A DNA stretch of 64,000 nucleotides, from contig NZ_ABCP01000001.1 of assembly GCF_000170835.1 (NCBI RefSeq), positions 1-64,000 on the forward strand. The letters are read 5' to 3'. This stretch comes from Marinobacter algicola DG893. GTDB taxonomy: Bacteria; Pseudomonadota; Gammaproteobacteria; Pseudomonadales; Oleiphilaceae. The notes under the pieces are model-generated. The model did not search any database. It was not told the DNA's origin and worked only from the letters and a program-made list of their open reading frames with translations. A program made the translations under genes and the position numbers. Below are positions 1 to 9,150 of the stretch, in pieces. Each line of letters opens with the position of its first letter. Position 1 is the first letter of the stretch.

Positions 1-49
1 TGTTTTTGACGGTCCCGGACGGGATGGCCCCACCACTGCTCCGAGCCTT
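1..49. other. Window edge downstream of btuD
   Basis: No complete gene fits here. On the minus strand a GGAG motif is followed about 4 bases later by tandem GTG codons that stay open to the window edge, so another gene of the btu operon may start here. Only about a dozen codons are visible, too few to identify it. Confidence 0.2.
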
Positions 50-823
50 TTATACGGCCTTCTTTGGTACAAATAGTGGCGCACCATCCACCTCGACTGT
101 TAGCAGTTCCTGGTCATAGAGTCGTTCAAGCGCGGCCGGCACGAGCATTCGTTCTGCTGGCCCCCAGCACGCTTCGCCGTTGGGGTACAGCAACAGCAGG
201 TGGTCACACCATCGTGCCGCGAGATTCAGATCGTGCAGACACATGAAGACGGAACGCCCACTACGCGCCTGTTCGGTCAGTAACTGGAGTACCGACACTT
301 GATGGTGCAGATCAAGGTGGTTGGTGGGTTCATCTAAAAGCCAGGTATCAGGTGCCTGGGTCAGCACGGTGGCAATGGCTACTCTCTGGCGTTCACCGCC
401 AGAGAGTGTGTTCACCAACCGATCACTGAGATGGCCCACATCCAGTTGATCCAGAGCGCGTCTCGCAAGACGTTCGTCGGCTCCGGACTCCATCTGCCAG
501 GGCGACAACCACGGGTGGCGCCCAATCAGTGCTGTTTCCAGTACCGTCGCGGGAAAACCGTCCTGCCGTTCCTGGAAAACCATCCCCAGTTGTTGCGATA
601 TTGTCCTGCGCTTCAGGTCTGCCAAAGGATGTTTTCCCAGGCAAACCGATCCGCGACGTGGTGATCGCAACCCCGCCAGTGTGTGCAAGAGCGTCGTCTT
701 GCCGGCACCATTTGGCCCCAAAACGCCCCAGATCTGTCCTTGTTCCACGGCAAAGTTCAACGCTTCCCCATCGCCCCGCCCGGGAATGTCGATAACCAAC
801 TTTCGAGCCTGCAACGGATTCAT
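50..823 (-). CDS. btuD: Cobalamin ABC transporter ATPase BtuD
   Basis: This is the ATP-hydrolysing subunit of the BtuCDF vitamin B12 importer at the cytoplasmic face of the inner membrane. The 257-residue protein has a Walker A motif GPNGAGKT (36-43), the ABC signature LSGGE (140-144), Walker B WLLDEP (161-166) and an H-loop His near residue 201 (CLHDLN). The ATG at 823 shares one base with the TGA of btuC, so the two are probably translationally coupled. The frame stays open further upstream, but that extension lies inside btuC and is low in complexity. Position behind btuC and btuF in a riboswitch-led operon favours cobalamin over iron-siderophore transport, which similar ATPases also serve. 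Confidence 0.9.
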   Translation of the reverse strand: MNPLQARKLVIDIPGRGDGEALNFAVEQGQIWGVLGPNGAGKTTLLHTLAGLRSPRRGSVCLGKHPLADLKRRTISQQLGMVFQERQDGFPATVLETALIGRHPWLSPWQMESGADERLARRALDQLDVGHLSDRLVNTLSGGERQRVAIATVLTQAPDTWLLDEPTNHLDLHHQVSVLQLLTEQARSGRSVFMCLHDLNLAARWCDHLLLLYPNGEACWGPAERMLVPAALERLYDQELLTVEVDGAPLFVPKKAV

Positions 824-1794
824 CAGCGGCTCCGATACAGTAGGTAAAGGAAGGTGGGTACACCCAGCAGCGCGGTAATCACACCCACCGGCAACTGCTC
901 GGGCGCAATCACTACCCGTGCCAGGGTATCCGCCAGCACCAGCAGCGTGCCTCCAGCCAATGCGCATGCAGGGAGGATCAAGCGCTGGTCATTACCAAGG
1001 ACCAGCCGCAGCATGTGGGGCACCACCAAGCCAACAAAACCAATACTGCCAGCCATGGTGACCGCAGTTGCGGTGAGCAGGCTGGCAAGGATATAGATCG
1101 TCCATTCCAGCGGGCGCACCGATACGCCGAGGGCTGCCGCCTGCATGGGGCCGCGAGCCAGTACGTTAAGACTCCGCCCCAGGGGAGCCACCAAAAGGCA
1201 CACCAGCACCAGGAACACCAGTGCAGGCCAGGGCGTTCTTGCGTAGGACACATCACCCATCAACCAGTACAGCATTCCCGGCAGACGCTGGGCAGGGCTG
1301 ATGGCCAACATCAGGGTTATCACGGCGCCCCAGCCAGCGGCGACCACCACACCGGTGAGCAACAAACGCGACGGCGTCCAGCTTCCAGTCCCATGGGCCA
1401 GACCGAACACCATCAAAGTGGCCAACAACGCACCGGCAAAAGCCGATCCGGAGATCATCAAACCGCCCAGGCCCGCCAGCATCGCAAACAAGGCGCCGAC
1501 GGCCGCACCGCCAGACAACCCCAGAACGTAGGGGTCCGCCAACGGATTGCGTAACAGCACCTGCATCAGAGCCCCAGCCACGGCCAGCAAACCGCCAGTT
1601 GCGAAAGCGGACAATGTTCGTGGCAGGCGCAATTCCAGCACCAGGGTTTGCTGCAGGTTGCTGCCCTCACCCAGAATGACGGCGACAACATCTCCCGGTG
1701 CCACGCTGACACTGCCAACACCCACCGACAACATCATGGCGGCCAAGCTGGCCAGAGCCAACAACACAAGTGGCATGGTCAGAGGCCTGCTCAA
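823..1794 (-). CDS. btuC: Cobalamin ABC transporter permease BtuC
   Basis: This is the inner-membrane permease of the B12 importer, of the FecCD/BtuC family. The 323-residue protein is almost entirely hydrophobic, with about nine or ten membrane segments. It contains the family-typical stretch LVLELRLPRTLSAFATGG after the first helix and the later SIGFVGLVVPHMLRL motif, which faces the ATPase. Its stop overlaps the btuD start, and it begins 15 bases after the btuF stop, as expected for one operon. By sequence alone FecCD permeases for siderophores look alike; the neighbours decide the substrate. Confidence 0.9.
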   Translation of the reverse strand: MSRPLTMPLVLLALASLAAMMLSVGVGSVSVAPGDVVAVILGEGSNLQQTLVLELRLPRTLSAFATGGLLAVAGALMQVLLRNPLADPYVLGLSGGAAVGALFAMLAGLGGLMISGSAFAGALLATLMVFGLAHGTGSWTPSRLLLTGVVVAAGWGAVITLMLAISPAQRLPGMLYWLMGDVSYARTPWPALVFLVLVCLLVAPLGRSLNVLARGPMQAAALGVSVRPLEWTIYILASLLTATAVTMAGSIGFVGLVVPHMLRLVLGNDQRLILPACALAGGTLLVLADTLARVVIAPEQLPVGVITALLGVPTFLYLLYRSR

Positions 1795-1809
1795 AGGGTC
1801 TGTCTCCCA

Positions 1810-2706
1810 CTAACGTTTGGCACGGGCATCATCCAGTTTCTCGCAAAACAGTTGTGAACCTTTCAGAATACGCGGCGTCGGGCGCTGGATCAGCGACGGT
1901 GGAACGAAATACAGGTTCTCCTTCGCAGTGGCATCGATACTCGGGAAAGCCTCCCAGCGGGTCAGCCAGTGCCGGTTCTCTTCACCCATGCCACCAGCCA
2001 GAATGGCCTCAGGATTGGCACCGATAACAGACTCGGCACTGATCCTCGGCACCAGGCGATCAAGATCACCAAACACGTTCACGCCCCCGCAAAGCGTTAT
2101 CACCTTACCAATCAGGTGCTCATCGTTCACGGTCATCAGGGGCTCATCCCACACCTGATAGAACACCGAGACCGGCTCCGCACCCTGATATTGTTTTTCC
2201 AGTGCCGCCATTCCCTTGCGGAAACGATCTGCTTCGGCAAAGCCCTCATCTTCAGTACCCGCCAGAGTCGAAAGCCGTTCGATGGTGCGTGAAACGCCCT
2301 CAAAACTTCGGGGCTCAATGGAGAATACCGGCAACCCCAGGTCCCTCAGGGCCGCAATCTGCTCCGGCGGGTTGCCCGTCACCCAACCAATGACCAGATC
2401 GGGTTTCAGCGCCATCAGGCGCTCAAGGTCCATGCGGGTGTGGCTACCCACAGAGGTGACCTGCTTCGCCTGCTCGGGGTAATCACTGTACGAAACCACC
2501 GCAATCACCTGATCACCAGCGCCTGCGGCCCAGACAAGTTCGGTCGCTCCGGGAGACAAGGCCGCGATCCGGCTGGCCGGTTGTTCAAGGCAGACTTCCT
2601 GGCCGGTATCGTCTGTTGCACACCGGTCAGTGCCAGCCGCCGCCCCCGGTGACATAGCCAGAGCTAACGACATCAACGCAGCGGTATGCCGTAACGATTT
2701 CAACAT
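1810..2706 (-). CDS. btuF: Cobalamin-binding periplasmic protein BtuF
   Basis: This is a periplasmic binding protein that captures cobalamin and delivers it to BtuCD. It is about 298 residues. An N-terminal signal peptide (MLKSLRH, then a hydrophobic stretch ending in GAAA) precedes the class III binding-protein fold, with the typical opening RIAALSPGATELVWAAGAGDQ and the lobe-one sequence LMALKPDLVIGW. I chose the ATG at 2706 because it gives a clean signal peptide and overlaps the end of cobN by seven bases, suggesting coupled translation. An upstream ATG at 2736 would add ten residues inside cobN. Confidence 0.9.
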   Translation of the reverse strand: MLKSLRHTAALMSLALAMSPGAAAGTDRCATDDTGQEVCLEQPASRIAALSPGATELVWAAGAGDQVIAVVSYSDYPEQAKQVTSVGSHTRMDLERLMALKPDLVIGWVTGNPPEQIAALRDLGLPVFSIEPRSFEGVSRTIERLSTLAGTEDEGFAEADRFRKGMAALEKQYQGAEPVSVFYQVWDEPLMTVNDEHLIGKVITLCGGVNVFGDLDRLVPRISAESVIGANPEAILAGGMGEENRHWLTRWEAFPSIDATAKENLYFVPPSLIQRPTPRILKGSQLFCEKLDDARAKR

Positions 2707-5700
2707 GACGCCCTCTGGTTTCCGGAGTTTTGACAATCATCGTTGGCAGCGGGCATCGCGGGGTAATCAGCCGACCCACCTTTTCGCGCGGATTCGAAGG
2801 CTTCCCGCTGATTGGGTTCCAACTGGTCCGCGACCCAATCCATCAGGGGATGATCCGGACGGGTGTGGCCACTGCCGGGCAGGCCATGGTCGATGATATT
2901 TCCCGCGAAGTCACGTGCCAGGGCCTGGCGGGTGAAAACGTCCGCCTCCCAGAATCCCCGTTTCGCGGCCAGGAGCGCAATCGCCTGCATGTGGGTTTTG
3001 ACATGCACGTTGTGCCCCTCTGCCAGGAAGTCGTCCAGGCCAAGGCCGTGGCGATCCTGAAAGTACACTTCATTGACCTCGTTCCAGACACTGGAACGAA
3101 GCACCTGGGGACTTGTGATTTGCCAGCCCCAGAGGTTGTCGAGAAAATCACTGCCCATGGTGCGGGCACCGGCGTAGCCGTGCTCCATCAGCGGCGCTAA
3201 CCATTGCGGGTTCAGGTTACGGGCTCTCAGTTCTACCTGCAGCGCCCGCTGGAGCGAATCCACCCGGGGATTTCGCGGATCTGCGTATTGGAGCACCCGG
3301 TTCTGCGGGGGCTCGCCTCGCAGGTGTTCCACGGCGTTGGACAGCCCGCCCTGGAAATCAAAACCGTCATCGTTGTCCAGCAGACCATAGAGATGGCTGG
3401 CCCGCCCAAGGTAGGTATGGTTTACCGTCTGCAATTGGCGGTCGAAAGCGTCGTGAGCCGGTTCACCCTGGCTGCCCTTGCCATAGACGTGCCCCATACG
3501 CCGGCGATAAGCATCACCCAGTTGTTCCCGGTCCTGCCAGGCGCCCGTCCGGGTGGCAAGCCGGTTAACCCCCGCACCGTATGCGCCCGGAGCCGTACCG
3601 AAGACCCGGTAAGCAGCCTTTGCACCCGCATCCCGAGCTGACGCACCTGCGGCCAGCAATACCCGTGTATCAGCGACCCAGTGGGCAGCAACACCGTTGG
3701 TGGACAGGGATTCCTCGCCCGGCTTACGCATGTCGACCGGCAGAACCGATAACGCCTGGTCCAGTGCCTCTTCCAGCTCCGGGTACTTGGCCCTGATGGA
3801 TCCGGCTGCGCCCGCCAAGGCGTACCGCGATGCCATATCCAGCCATTCCAGTTGGCTTTCATAAAGATCCCGAAACAAGCCGGACGTGGTGAAAACGACG
3901 TTGCGACGACTGGGTGTATCGGTTCCCGGGCCGGCGGGCAAACGCTCCAAACTTTTCACGATGCCCCGACTGTTCCACACCGGGCGCACACCCAACAGCT
4001 TCATACCAAACGCAATCATGACCCCTTCGTCCCGCACCGTATCCGAGGCCCAGAGCACCAGTGCATCGCTTTGCTCTGAATGGCTGTCTTTGGTGGCCCT
4101 GGCCTCCTCGACCAGTTCTTCAGCCAGCGACCAGGCCACACGGGTTGGAATCAGATCATCCGACAAGGCGTGAAAATTACGTCCCGTTGGCAATACCGCT
4201 GGTGTTCGCAACGGATCGTTGCCCTGCCCCGGAGCAACAAACCGGCCATTCAACGCGTTGAGAAAGCTGGTGCGCTCGGAAGCAGGAGACGCCTCAAGGT
4301 CGGTGCGCCACGCTAGCTCTGGCGTGCCGGCCTTACCCGCCATGGAGTCGAGCATGGTGTCCACCATGTCTGCGCTCCAGTCCCTGCCAAACACGTGCAG
4401 CCCCAGCGGCATAAAGTGTTCCTGCATATCGGTGACATAGTGACCGGCTTCGTGCACCAGCAGATCGGGTGAGAGTTCATCGAGGGAAACCTCTTCCACC
4501 GACAACCCCATCTCGCCAGCGATTTCCTGTTCGAGATCGTCGGAGATATCCAGCACCTGAATTTTTTCCCGCAGCATCTTCAGCGCCCGTTCCCTGGTGG
4601 GGCTGTCGGGCTCATTGGCAGACTCCCAGGTTTCCACGAGTTGTCGGAGCTCCAGCAGTTCGTCATAAAGCTCCGTCGCGGCCAGCGGCGGCGTCAAATG
4701 ACTGATCATGACTCCCAGCGCCCGGCGCTTGGCCTGGATGCCCTCGCCAACACCGTCGACGATGTAAGGGTAAATCAATGGCAGGTCGCCCCCCAGCAAA
4801 TCCGGGTAGTCATCTTCCGTCAAACCAGCGCGGCGGCGTGGCAGGAATTCCCTGGTCGAGTGGCGACCAACGTAAACCAGTGCATCAGCCTGGTAGTGAT
4901 CCCGTAACCAGTGGTAGAAGCCCACGTATTGATGGGTCGGAGGGAAGGTAGTGTTGGCGTGCAACAATTCTTCGTCCACTTCCCAGCCCCGGGGCGGTTG
5001 CGGACCGACGTAGATGTTTCCGAAACGTAGGCCAGGGAAAATCAGCCTGTCATCAACCACCATGGACTGACCCGGCGCTTCCCCCCACCCCTTTAGTCCG
5101 GGAATGCCCGTATCGGCCAAGGCAACCCGACTGTCATCCAGTTCCGCACTGTGACCACCTTCATCGAGACGCGCTTGCCAGAGCGTTTCGTACTCGTCCA
5201 GTTGGCTTAGCGCAGCCTTTCGGCTCGGGTGCTGGAGGTGTTCAATCAGATGCCGCAAGTCACGAATACCCCGATTCAACAGGCCGGTCGCCAATTCTTT
5301 CTCGCCCAATCCATATGCCTGCTCCAGTCGCTCGTGCAAATAACCCAGCGGGCCATGGACAATTTCCTGCTGGACAACGTCGGGCAAGGTTTCGAGATAC
5401 TCGCGATAGGTACTGCCCATCATTGAGGCGACATCACCGGCCATTTCCCTCAACGCGCGAGGATCATCCGGCAGACTCACGCCTCGTTGCTGGAGCAGGT
5501 CGGTGAGGGCTTCCGGGCTCTCCGGTAGTGGACCAGTCTCGTAGCCCTCGGCTTTAAGCCAGTGCAGCATTTCATATAGCGAAGCTGGCACATCGAGATT
5601 GTCCGCCCCAATATTCTGCCGGCCCGGTGGGTGGTTGTAGTAGATGATGGCCACGCGCTTGTCGGCGTTGTCCTTGGCTTGCAGCGCCTGCCAGCGTTTC

Positions 5701-6911
5701 AGGCGGTCGGCGACGGCGCCCACTCGCTCCGGCACCGGCTGGGTCAGCGTCAGGGCCACACCGGTGTTTTCGTCAATCATTTCCGGCTCCGCGGTAGCCA
5801 GCACCATGGGCTGACTGACGCCCTGGAGCTCGGGCATCGCCAGTTTGTAGTGAACCTTGTCAGACGGAACACCATCGATCGACAATTGCCACTGATTGGC
5901 GGTGCGGGAGGCCAGTCGCAAGCCTTTAATCACCGGCACATTCAGCTGGACCAGCGCCTCCGTGACCTGACGCCGACCTTCACCGCCGCCGACAATAAAG
6001 TCCTGAAGACTGACAATACCGGACAGGGTCGCCGGGCCTACCGTTTCATTCAGGGCACGGACGGCCTCCAGGCTGGCACCACCCCATCGGGACAGAATCG
6101 CAAAGCATTGCATTCCTCTGGATTCCAGGGCTGCACAGGTTGCGTCCAGCAGCGCCCGATCGCCGGGGCGATCACCGCTATCCAGGTCCAGAAGCGCGAC
6201 CACAGGGCCGGATTGCAGGTTAAGGTTTGCCGCGTTATCTGTGGCTTCACCATTACGGTAATAGCGGATCAGCGACCGGGGCGGCAGATCCGGCACGTCA
6301 AGCTCTTCGCCCGCCTGAACAAGCAACCAACGCAATAAGGCATCCAGGTGTTGCGGGGTGCGTCCCTGGTATAGGGCCCGGCCTTCAAGCCAGGGTTTCT
6401 GTTCGGGGAAACGGGCCTTAAGCTCTGCCAGATGGGCTTTCAAGTCCGTGCCGGGGTCCGGCGCTTTCATCAGGTTGTTCAGAGTGGTGGCATCCAGCCC
6501 TTCCAGGGGCTTTCGTCCCTGCAACCGTGACAATACAGTCAACGCTCTGTCGCCATTCACCCCCAGAATCGGAAACTCGCGAACGGTCGACTGCGCACTC
6601 ACTGCACGCTCAATTCGGCCCATCTGCTCTCCGAAAACCGCTGCCATCAATAAGGCATCGGCCTGCTTCACCAGATCATCGAGGGCGCTGTTGTCCAGGT
6701 TTGCCAACTGCTCTGGAGTCCGCAGAATAATGCGGTGATCTGGCTGCGCTGCCAGAAAGCGTTCTGCACCAGCGGCCATCTCCGCAGCGGAACGCTCGGA
6801 CACCACCCCGAATACCGTGGCGCCGAACACTGATTGGGACAGCATCAGCAGAAGCCCCGAAAACCAGCGTAACAACGGGCGACTCAGAATCCGATACAGG
6901 CGTTCAATCAT
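2700..6911 (-). CDS. cobN: CobN/magnesium-chelatase H family protein with export signal
   Basis: This 1403-residue protein belongs to the CobN/BchH/ChlH family, large subunits that bind a tetrapyrrole while a metal is inserted. The family core is clear, including a C-terminal stretch with APGAYGAG and GWQITSP. Two things are unusual. First, the N-terminus is a basic segment (IERLYRILSRPLLRW) followed by a hydrophobic run ending near VFGA, which reads as a signal peptide or membrane anchor; biosynthetic CobN is cytoplasmic. Second, the family signature HGNLEWLPGK reads HSTREFLPRR here, keeping His684 and Glu688. No CobS or CobT ATPase partner is visible. It starts 22 bases after btuB and overlaps btuF, so it belongs to the B12 uptake operon. 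Metal insertion, metal removal or corrinoid binding in the envelope are all possible; this is inference. Confidence 0.85.
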   Translation of the reverse strand: MIERLYRILSRPLLRWFSGLLLMLSQSVFGATVFGVVSERSAAEMAAGAERFLAAQPDHRIILRTPEQLANLDNSALDDLVKQADALLMAAVFGEQMGRIERAVSAQSTVREFPILGVNGDRALTVLSRLQGRKPLEGLDATTLNNLMKAPDPGTDLKAHLAELKARFPEQKPWLEGRALYQGRTPQHLDALLRWLLVQAGEELDVPDLPPRSLIRYYRNGEATDNAANLNLQSGPVVALLDLDSGDRPGDRALLDATCAALESRGMQCFAILSRWGGASLEAVRALNETVGPATLSGIVSLQDFIVGGGEGRRQVTEALVQLNVPVIKGLRLASRTANQWQLSIDGVPSDKVHYKLAMPELQGVSQPMVLATAEPEMIDENTGVALTLTQPVPERVGAVADRLKRWQALQAKDNADKRVAIIYYNHPPGRQNIGADNLDVPASLYEMLHWLKAEGYETGPLPESPEALTDLLQQRGVSLPDDPRALREMAGDVASMMGSTYREYLETLPDVVQQEIVHGPLGYLHERLEQAYGLGEKELATGLLNRGIRDLRHLIEHLQHPSRKAALSQLDEYETLWQARLDEGGHSAELDDSRVALADTGIPGLKGWGEAPGQSMVVDDRLIFPGLRFGNIYVGPQPPRGWEVDEELLHANTTFPPTHQYVGFYHWLRDHYQADALVYVGRHSTREFLPRRRAGLTEDDYPDLLGGDLPLIYPYIVDGVGEGIQAKRRALGVMISHLTPPLAATELYDELLELRQLVETWESANEPDSPTRERALKMLREKIQVLDISDDLEQEIAGEMGLSVEEVSLDELSPDLLVHEAGHYVTDMQEHFMPLGLHVFGRDWSADMVDTMLDSMAGKAGTPELAWRTDLEASPASERTSFLNALNGRFVAPGQGNDPLRTPAVLPTGRNFHALSDDLIPTRVAWSLAEELVEEARATKDSHSEQSDALVLWASDTVRDEGVMIAFGMKLLGVRPVWNSRGIVKSLERLPAGPGTDTPSRRNVVFTTSGLFRDLYESQLEWLDMASRYALAGAAGSIRAKYPELEEALDQALSVLPVDMRKPGEESLSTNGVAAHWVADTRVLLAAGASARDAGAKAAYRVFGTAPGAYGAGVNRLATRTGAWQDREQLGDAYRRRMGHVYGKGSQGEPAHDAFDRQLQTVNHTYLGRASHLYGLLDNDDGFDFQGGLSNAVEHLRGEPPQNRVLQYADPRNPRVDSLQRALQVELRARNLNPQWLAPLMEHGYAGARTMGSDFLDNLWGWQITSPQVLRSSVWNEVNEVYFQDRHGLGLDDFLAEGHNVHVKTHMQAIALLAAKRGFWEADVFTRQALARDFAGNIIDHGLPGSGHTRPDHPLMDWVADQLEPNQREAFESARKGGSADYPAMPAANDDCQNSGNQRASC

Positions 6912-6933
6912 GCACTAACCTCTCCATGGTTGT

Positions 6934-8745
6934 TCATAGGTCGTATCGAATCGTCAGCATCGCAGTACGACCGGCGGCTATATACGCGGTGCCGTCAAAT
7001 CGCTGTGCTGTGGCGTATTCTCTGTCGAGCACGTTGTCGACCGTCAGATTTGTGGTCCAATGGCTGTCAATTTCCCACTTTGCCCGCAAGTCCCAGGTAA
7101 CAAAGCCGGCGAGGCGCTCTTCGTTTTCAGCATCGTCGTAGCGATAGCCCTGACCCTTCACCGTGGTTCCCAACGATACTTGGCCAAAATCCCGATCCAG
7201 ATCCACCCGGAACTGCTTCGCGCTACGGCGACGAATTCGATTGTCGGTCTCACGGTCGCGGGGGTCGGTTACCGAGGCCCCAGCCTGTACGGTCCATTCG
7301 TCCAATTCCAGGCCAGCACTCAGCTCAATCCCCCTGATGCGTGCTTCGTTAACATTGAATGGCGCGAACCGACCGTCCCTGAAGACAAATACAATCAGAT
7401 CATCAGCGTCGGTCTGATAGATCGCGGCATCCCAGAACCAACGGGCGTAATTCCCGCCAATACCGAACTCCACGCTACCTGCGGTTTCCGGTTGAAGATC
7501 CGCATTGCCGAAGTTCGGGAAGTAGAGGTCATTGAACGTCGGCGCCCGGAATGATGTGCTGTAGCTCACCCTTACCCTGTGGTTGCGATCCATATCGACA
7601 CCCATGGCGATCGCACCGGTTTCCTCACGACCAAAAGCCTCGTTGTCGTCAGCGCGCAAACTCAGTTGAAAGTCCGTCGGACCGAAATTCAGCAGGGCCT
7701 GACCAAAAACAGCGGCGTTAGTGCGGCTGGTTTCGTCAAAGTCGGTGGTGCTGTCTACTTCATCCACCAGGAGTTCACCGCCCAGGATGTACTCATGGCG
7801 GCCAACACTGATCTGATTCTCCCAGCGGGCACTGCGGGTTTTGGTGTCGAAGGTGCTGTTACCAAATTCGTCCCGTGTATCCTGTTCGTCAATGGATTCC
7901 GCCAACAGGATGCGGCTCCGCCAATAGTCGCTGATGGGGGTGTCCAGTTTGAAACCGAGAGTCTGGATGGCAAAATCAGTGTCACCTCCCTCAAATTCGG
8001 TATTGCCCTGGGCACGCATGAGAACGACGCCAGCTTCCCCGCCGGAGTCAAACTGATGGGCTACGGACGCCAGGGCGGACGTATTACGAAAGCCTTTATC
8101 TTCGCCCCCTTCAACGATGGCCGTGCCATCGGTCTCCAAATGACTCGCGCTTAGACTGTACTTCATCCGGCCTTCAGTGCCGGCCGCACCAGCCACATAC
8201 TCCTGGGTGTTAAAGTTGCCTCCGCCGGCCTGAACCCAACCCTCATGACCGGTTTCGGCACTGTGAGTGAAGGCCTGAATGACACCACCGACGGCATCAG
8301 CACCGTAAAGGTTGCTGCGAGAGCCACGCACAATTTCCACCCTCTCTACCATTTGCGGCGGGAAATACTGCCAGGCAGCACTACCACTGGTGGCCGAGCG
8401 CAAACGAATGCCGTCCACCAGGAAAACCGTGGATTCACTACCGGTGCCCCGGGTGTACACACTGGTGTTCTTACCGAAAGAGCCGTTGCTGGTGATGTCG
8501 ATGCCGGGTTGGCCCATCAGCAGCTCGTCGAACGTTTGCGGCTGCAAGCGTTCGATCGCCTGTTCATCGATCACCGTGACCGACGAGTCACTTTCGCCCC
8601 GGGTCTTCGGCCCAAGCGTGGCGGTAACAACAATGGGATCGAGCGCCGCCACAACACTTTCATTGTCGGCCAACGCATCGGAAACGGACAGGAACACAAG
8701 GGGGAGGCCGGCAAACACGACCGGCAAAGACTTCGGACAACTCAT
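6934..8745 (-). CDS. btuB: TonB-dependent cobalamin receptor BtuB
   Basis: This is an outer-membrane receptor that takes up cobalamin using TonB energy. The protein is about 603 residues, the usual BtuB size. A signal peptide ends near SDALA (22-26), followed by a TonB box DPIVVTA (36-42). The plug domain contains VFLVDGIRL and VERVEIVRG-SRSNLYGADAVGGVIQ, and the rest is a beta barrel ending in IRYDL. The ATG at 8745 was preferred because it gives a normal signal peptide; a GTG at 8775 in the same frame would add ten residues, and neither has a strong ribosome site. A cobalamin riboswitch lies directly upstream, which identifies the ligand better than the sequence alone. Confidence 0.92.
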   Translation of the reverse strand: MSCPKSLPVVFAGLPLVFLSVSDALADNESVVAALDPIVVTATLGPKTRGESDSSVTVIDEQAIERLQPQTFDELLMGQPGIDITSNGSFGKNTSVYTRGTGSESTVFLVDGIRLRSATSGSAAWQYFPPQMVERVEIVRGSRSNLYGADAVGGVIQAFTHSAETGHEGWVQAGGGNFNTQEYVAGAAGTEGRMKYSLSASHLETDGTAIVEGGEDKGFRNTSALASVAHQFDSGGEAGVVLMRAQGNTEFEGGDTDFAIQTLGFKLDTPISDYWRSRILLAESIDEQDTRDEFGNSTFDTKTRSARWENQISVGRHEYILGGELLVDEVDSTTDFDETSRTNAAVFGQALLNFGPTDFQLSLRADDNEAFGREETGAIAMGVDMDRNHRVRVSYSTSFRAPTFNDLYFPNFGNADLQPETAGSVEFGIGGNYARWFWDAAIYQTDADDLIVFVFRDGRFAPFNVNEARIRGIELSAGLELDEWTVQAGASVTDPRDRETDNRIRRRSAKQFRVDLDRDFGQVSLGTTVKGQGYRYDDAENEERLAGFVTWDLRAKWEIDSHWTTNLTVDNVLDREYATAQRFDGTAYIAAGRTAMLTIRYDL

Positions 8746-8884
8746 AATCAACACTCGCTGGCAAACCACGCGCACCCGCGTGATGGTTATTGTGTTGCGG
8801 AGTACGAGTATGAGATTGGGGAGGCAGGATACGAGTCAGAGTACGGGTGTGAGACCGACGCAACTCTCCCACCGCCGTCGCCCT

Positions 8885-9097
8885 CCGCAACTTCCGGTGT
8901 GTATTCAGGCCGGTCTCCGGGCTTGCGAGTGGATCGGCCTGTTGGGCCGGTCCGGGGCAATCACCTTCCCATGCATGGCGCACAGTGGCTTTTTTCGATT
9001 GCCTTTAGCTCGCTTACCGTTGCGGGGGCAGCGTCGGACTTTAACCGACTTCCCGTTTTACGCGTTTCGGCGGGGATACCGCACAAACGCGTTACCT
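8885..9097 (-). promoter_or_regulatory. Cobalamin riboswitch
   Basis: On the minus strand the conserved elements of the AdoCbl riboswitch occur in order. They are a GGGAA stem entry followed by an AAAGTCCGACG segment, the invariant CTGCCCCCGCAACGGTAA (around 9012-9034), the B12 box AGCCACTG then GGGAAGG (around 8963-8992), and the closing AAGCCCGGAGACCGGCC (around 8907-8924). It ends about 150 bases before btuB. In this family AdoCbl binding shuts off expression, so the btuB-cobN-btuFCD operon should be repressed when B12 is plentiful. Boundaries are approximate. A perfect 13-base palindrome (GAACACGGTGTTC, 9098-9110) lies just at the 5' edge. Confidence 0.95.
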
Positions 9098-9150
9098 GAA
9101 CACGGTGTTCATCGAATCGGGCGCCAAACTAGCAGCCCTTATGTGCTAAA

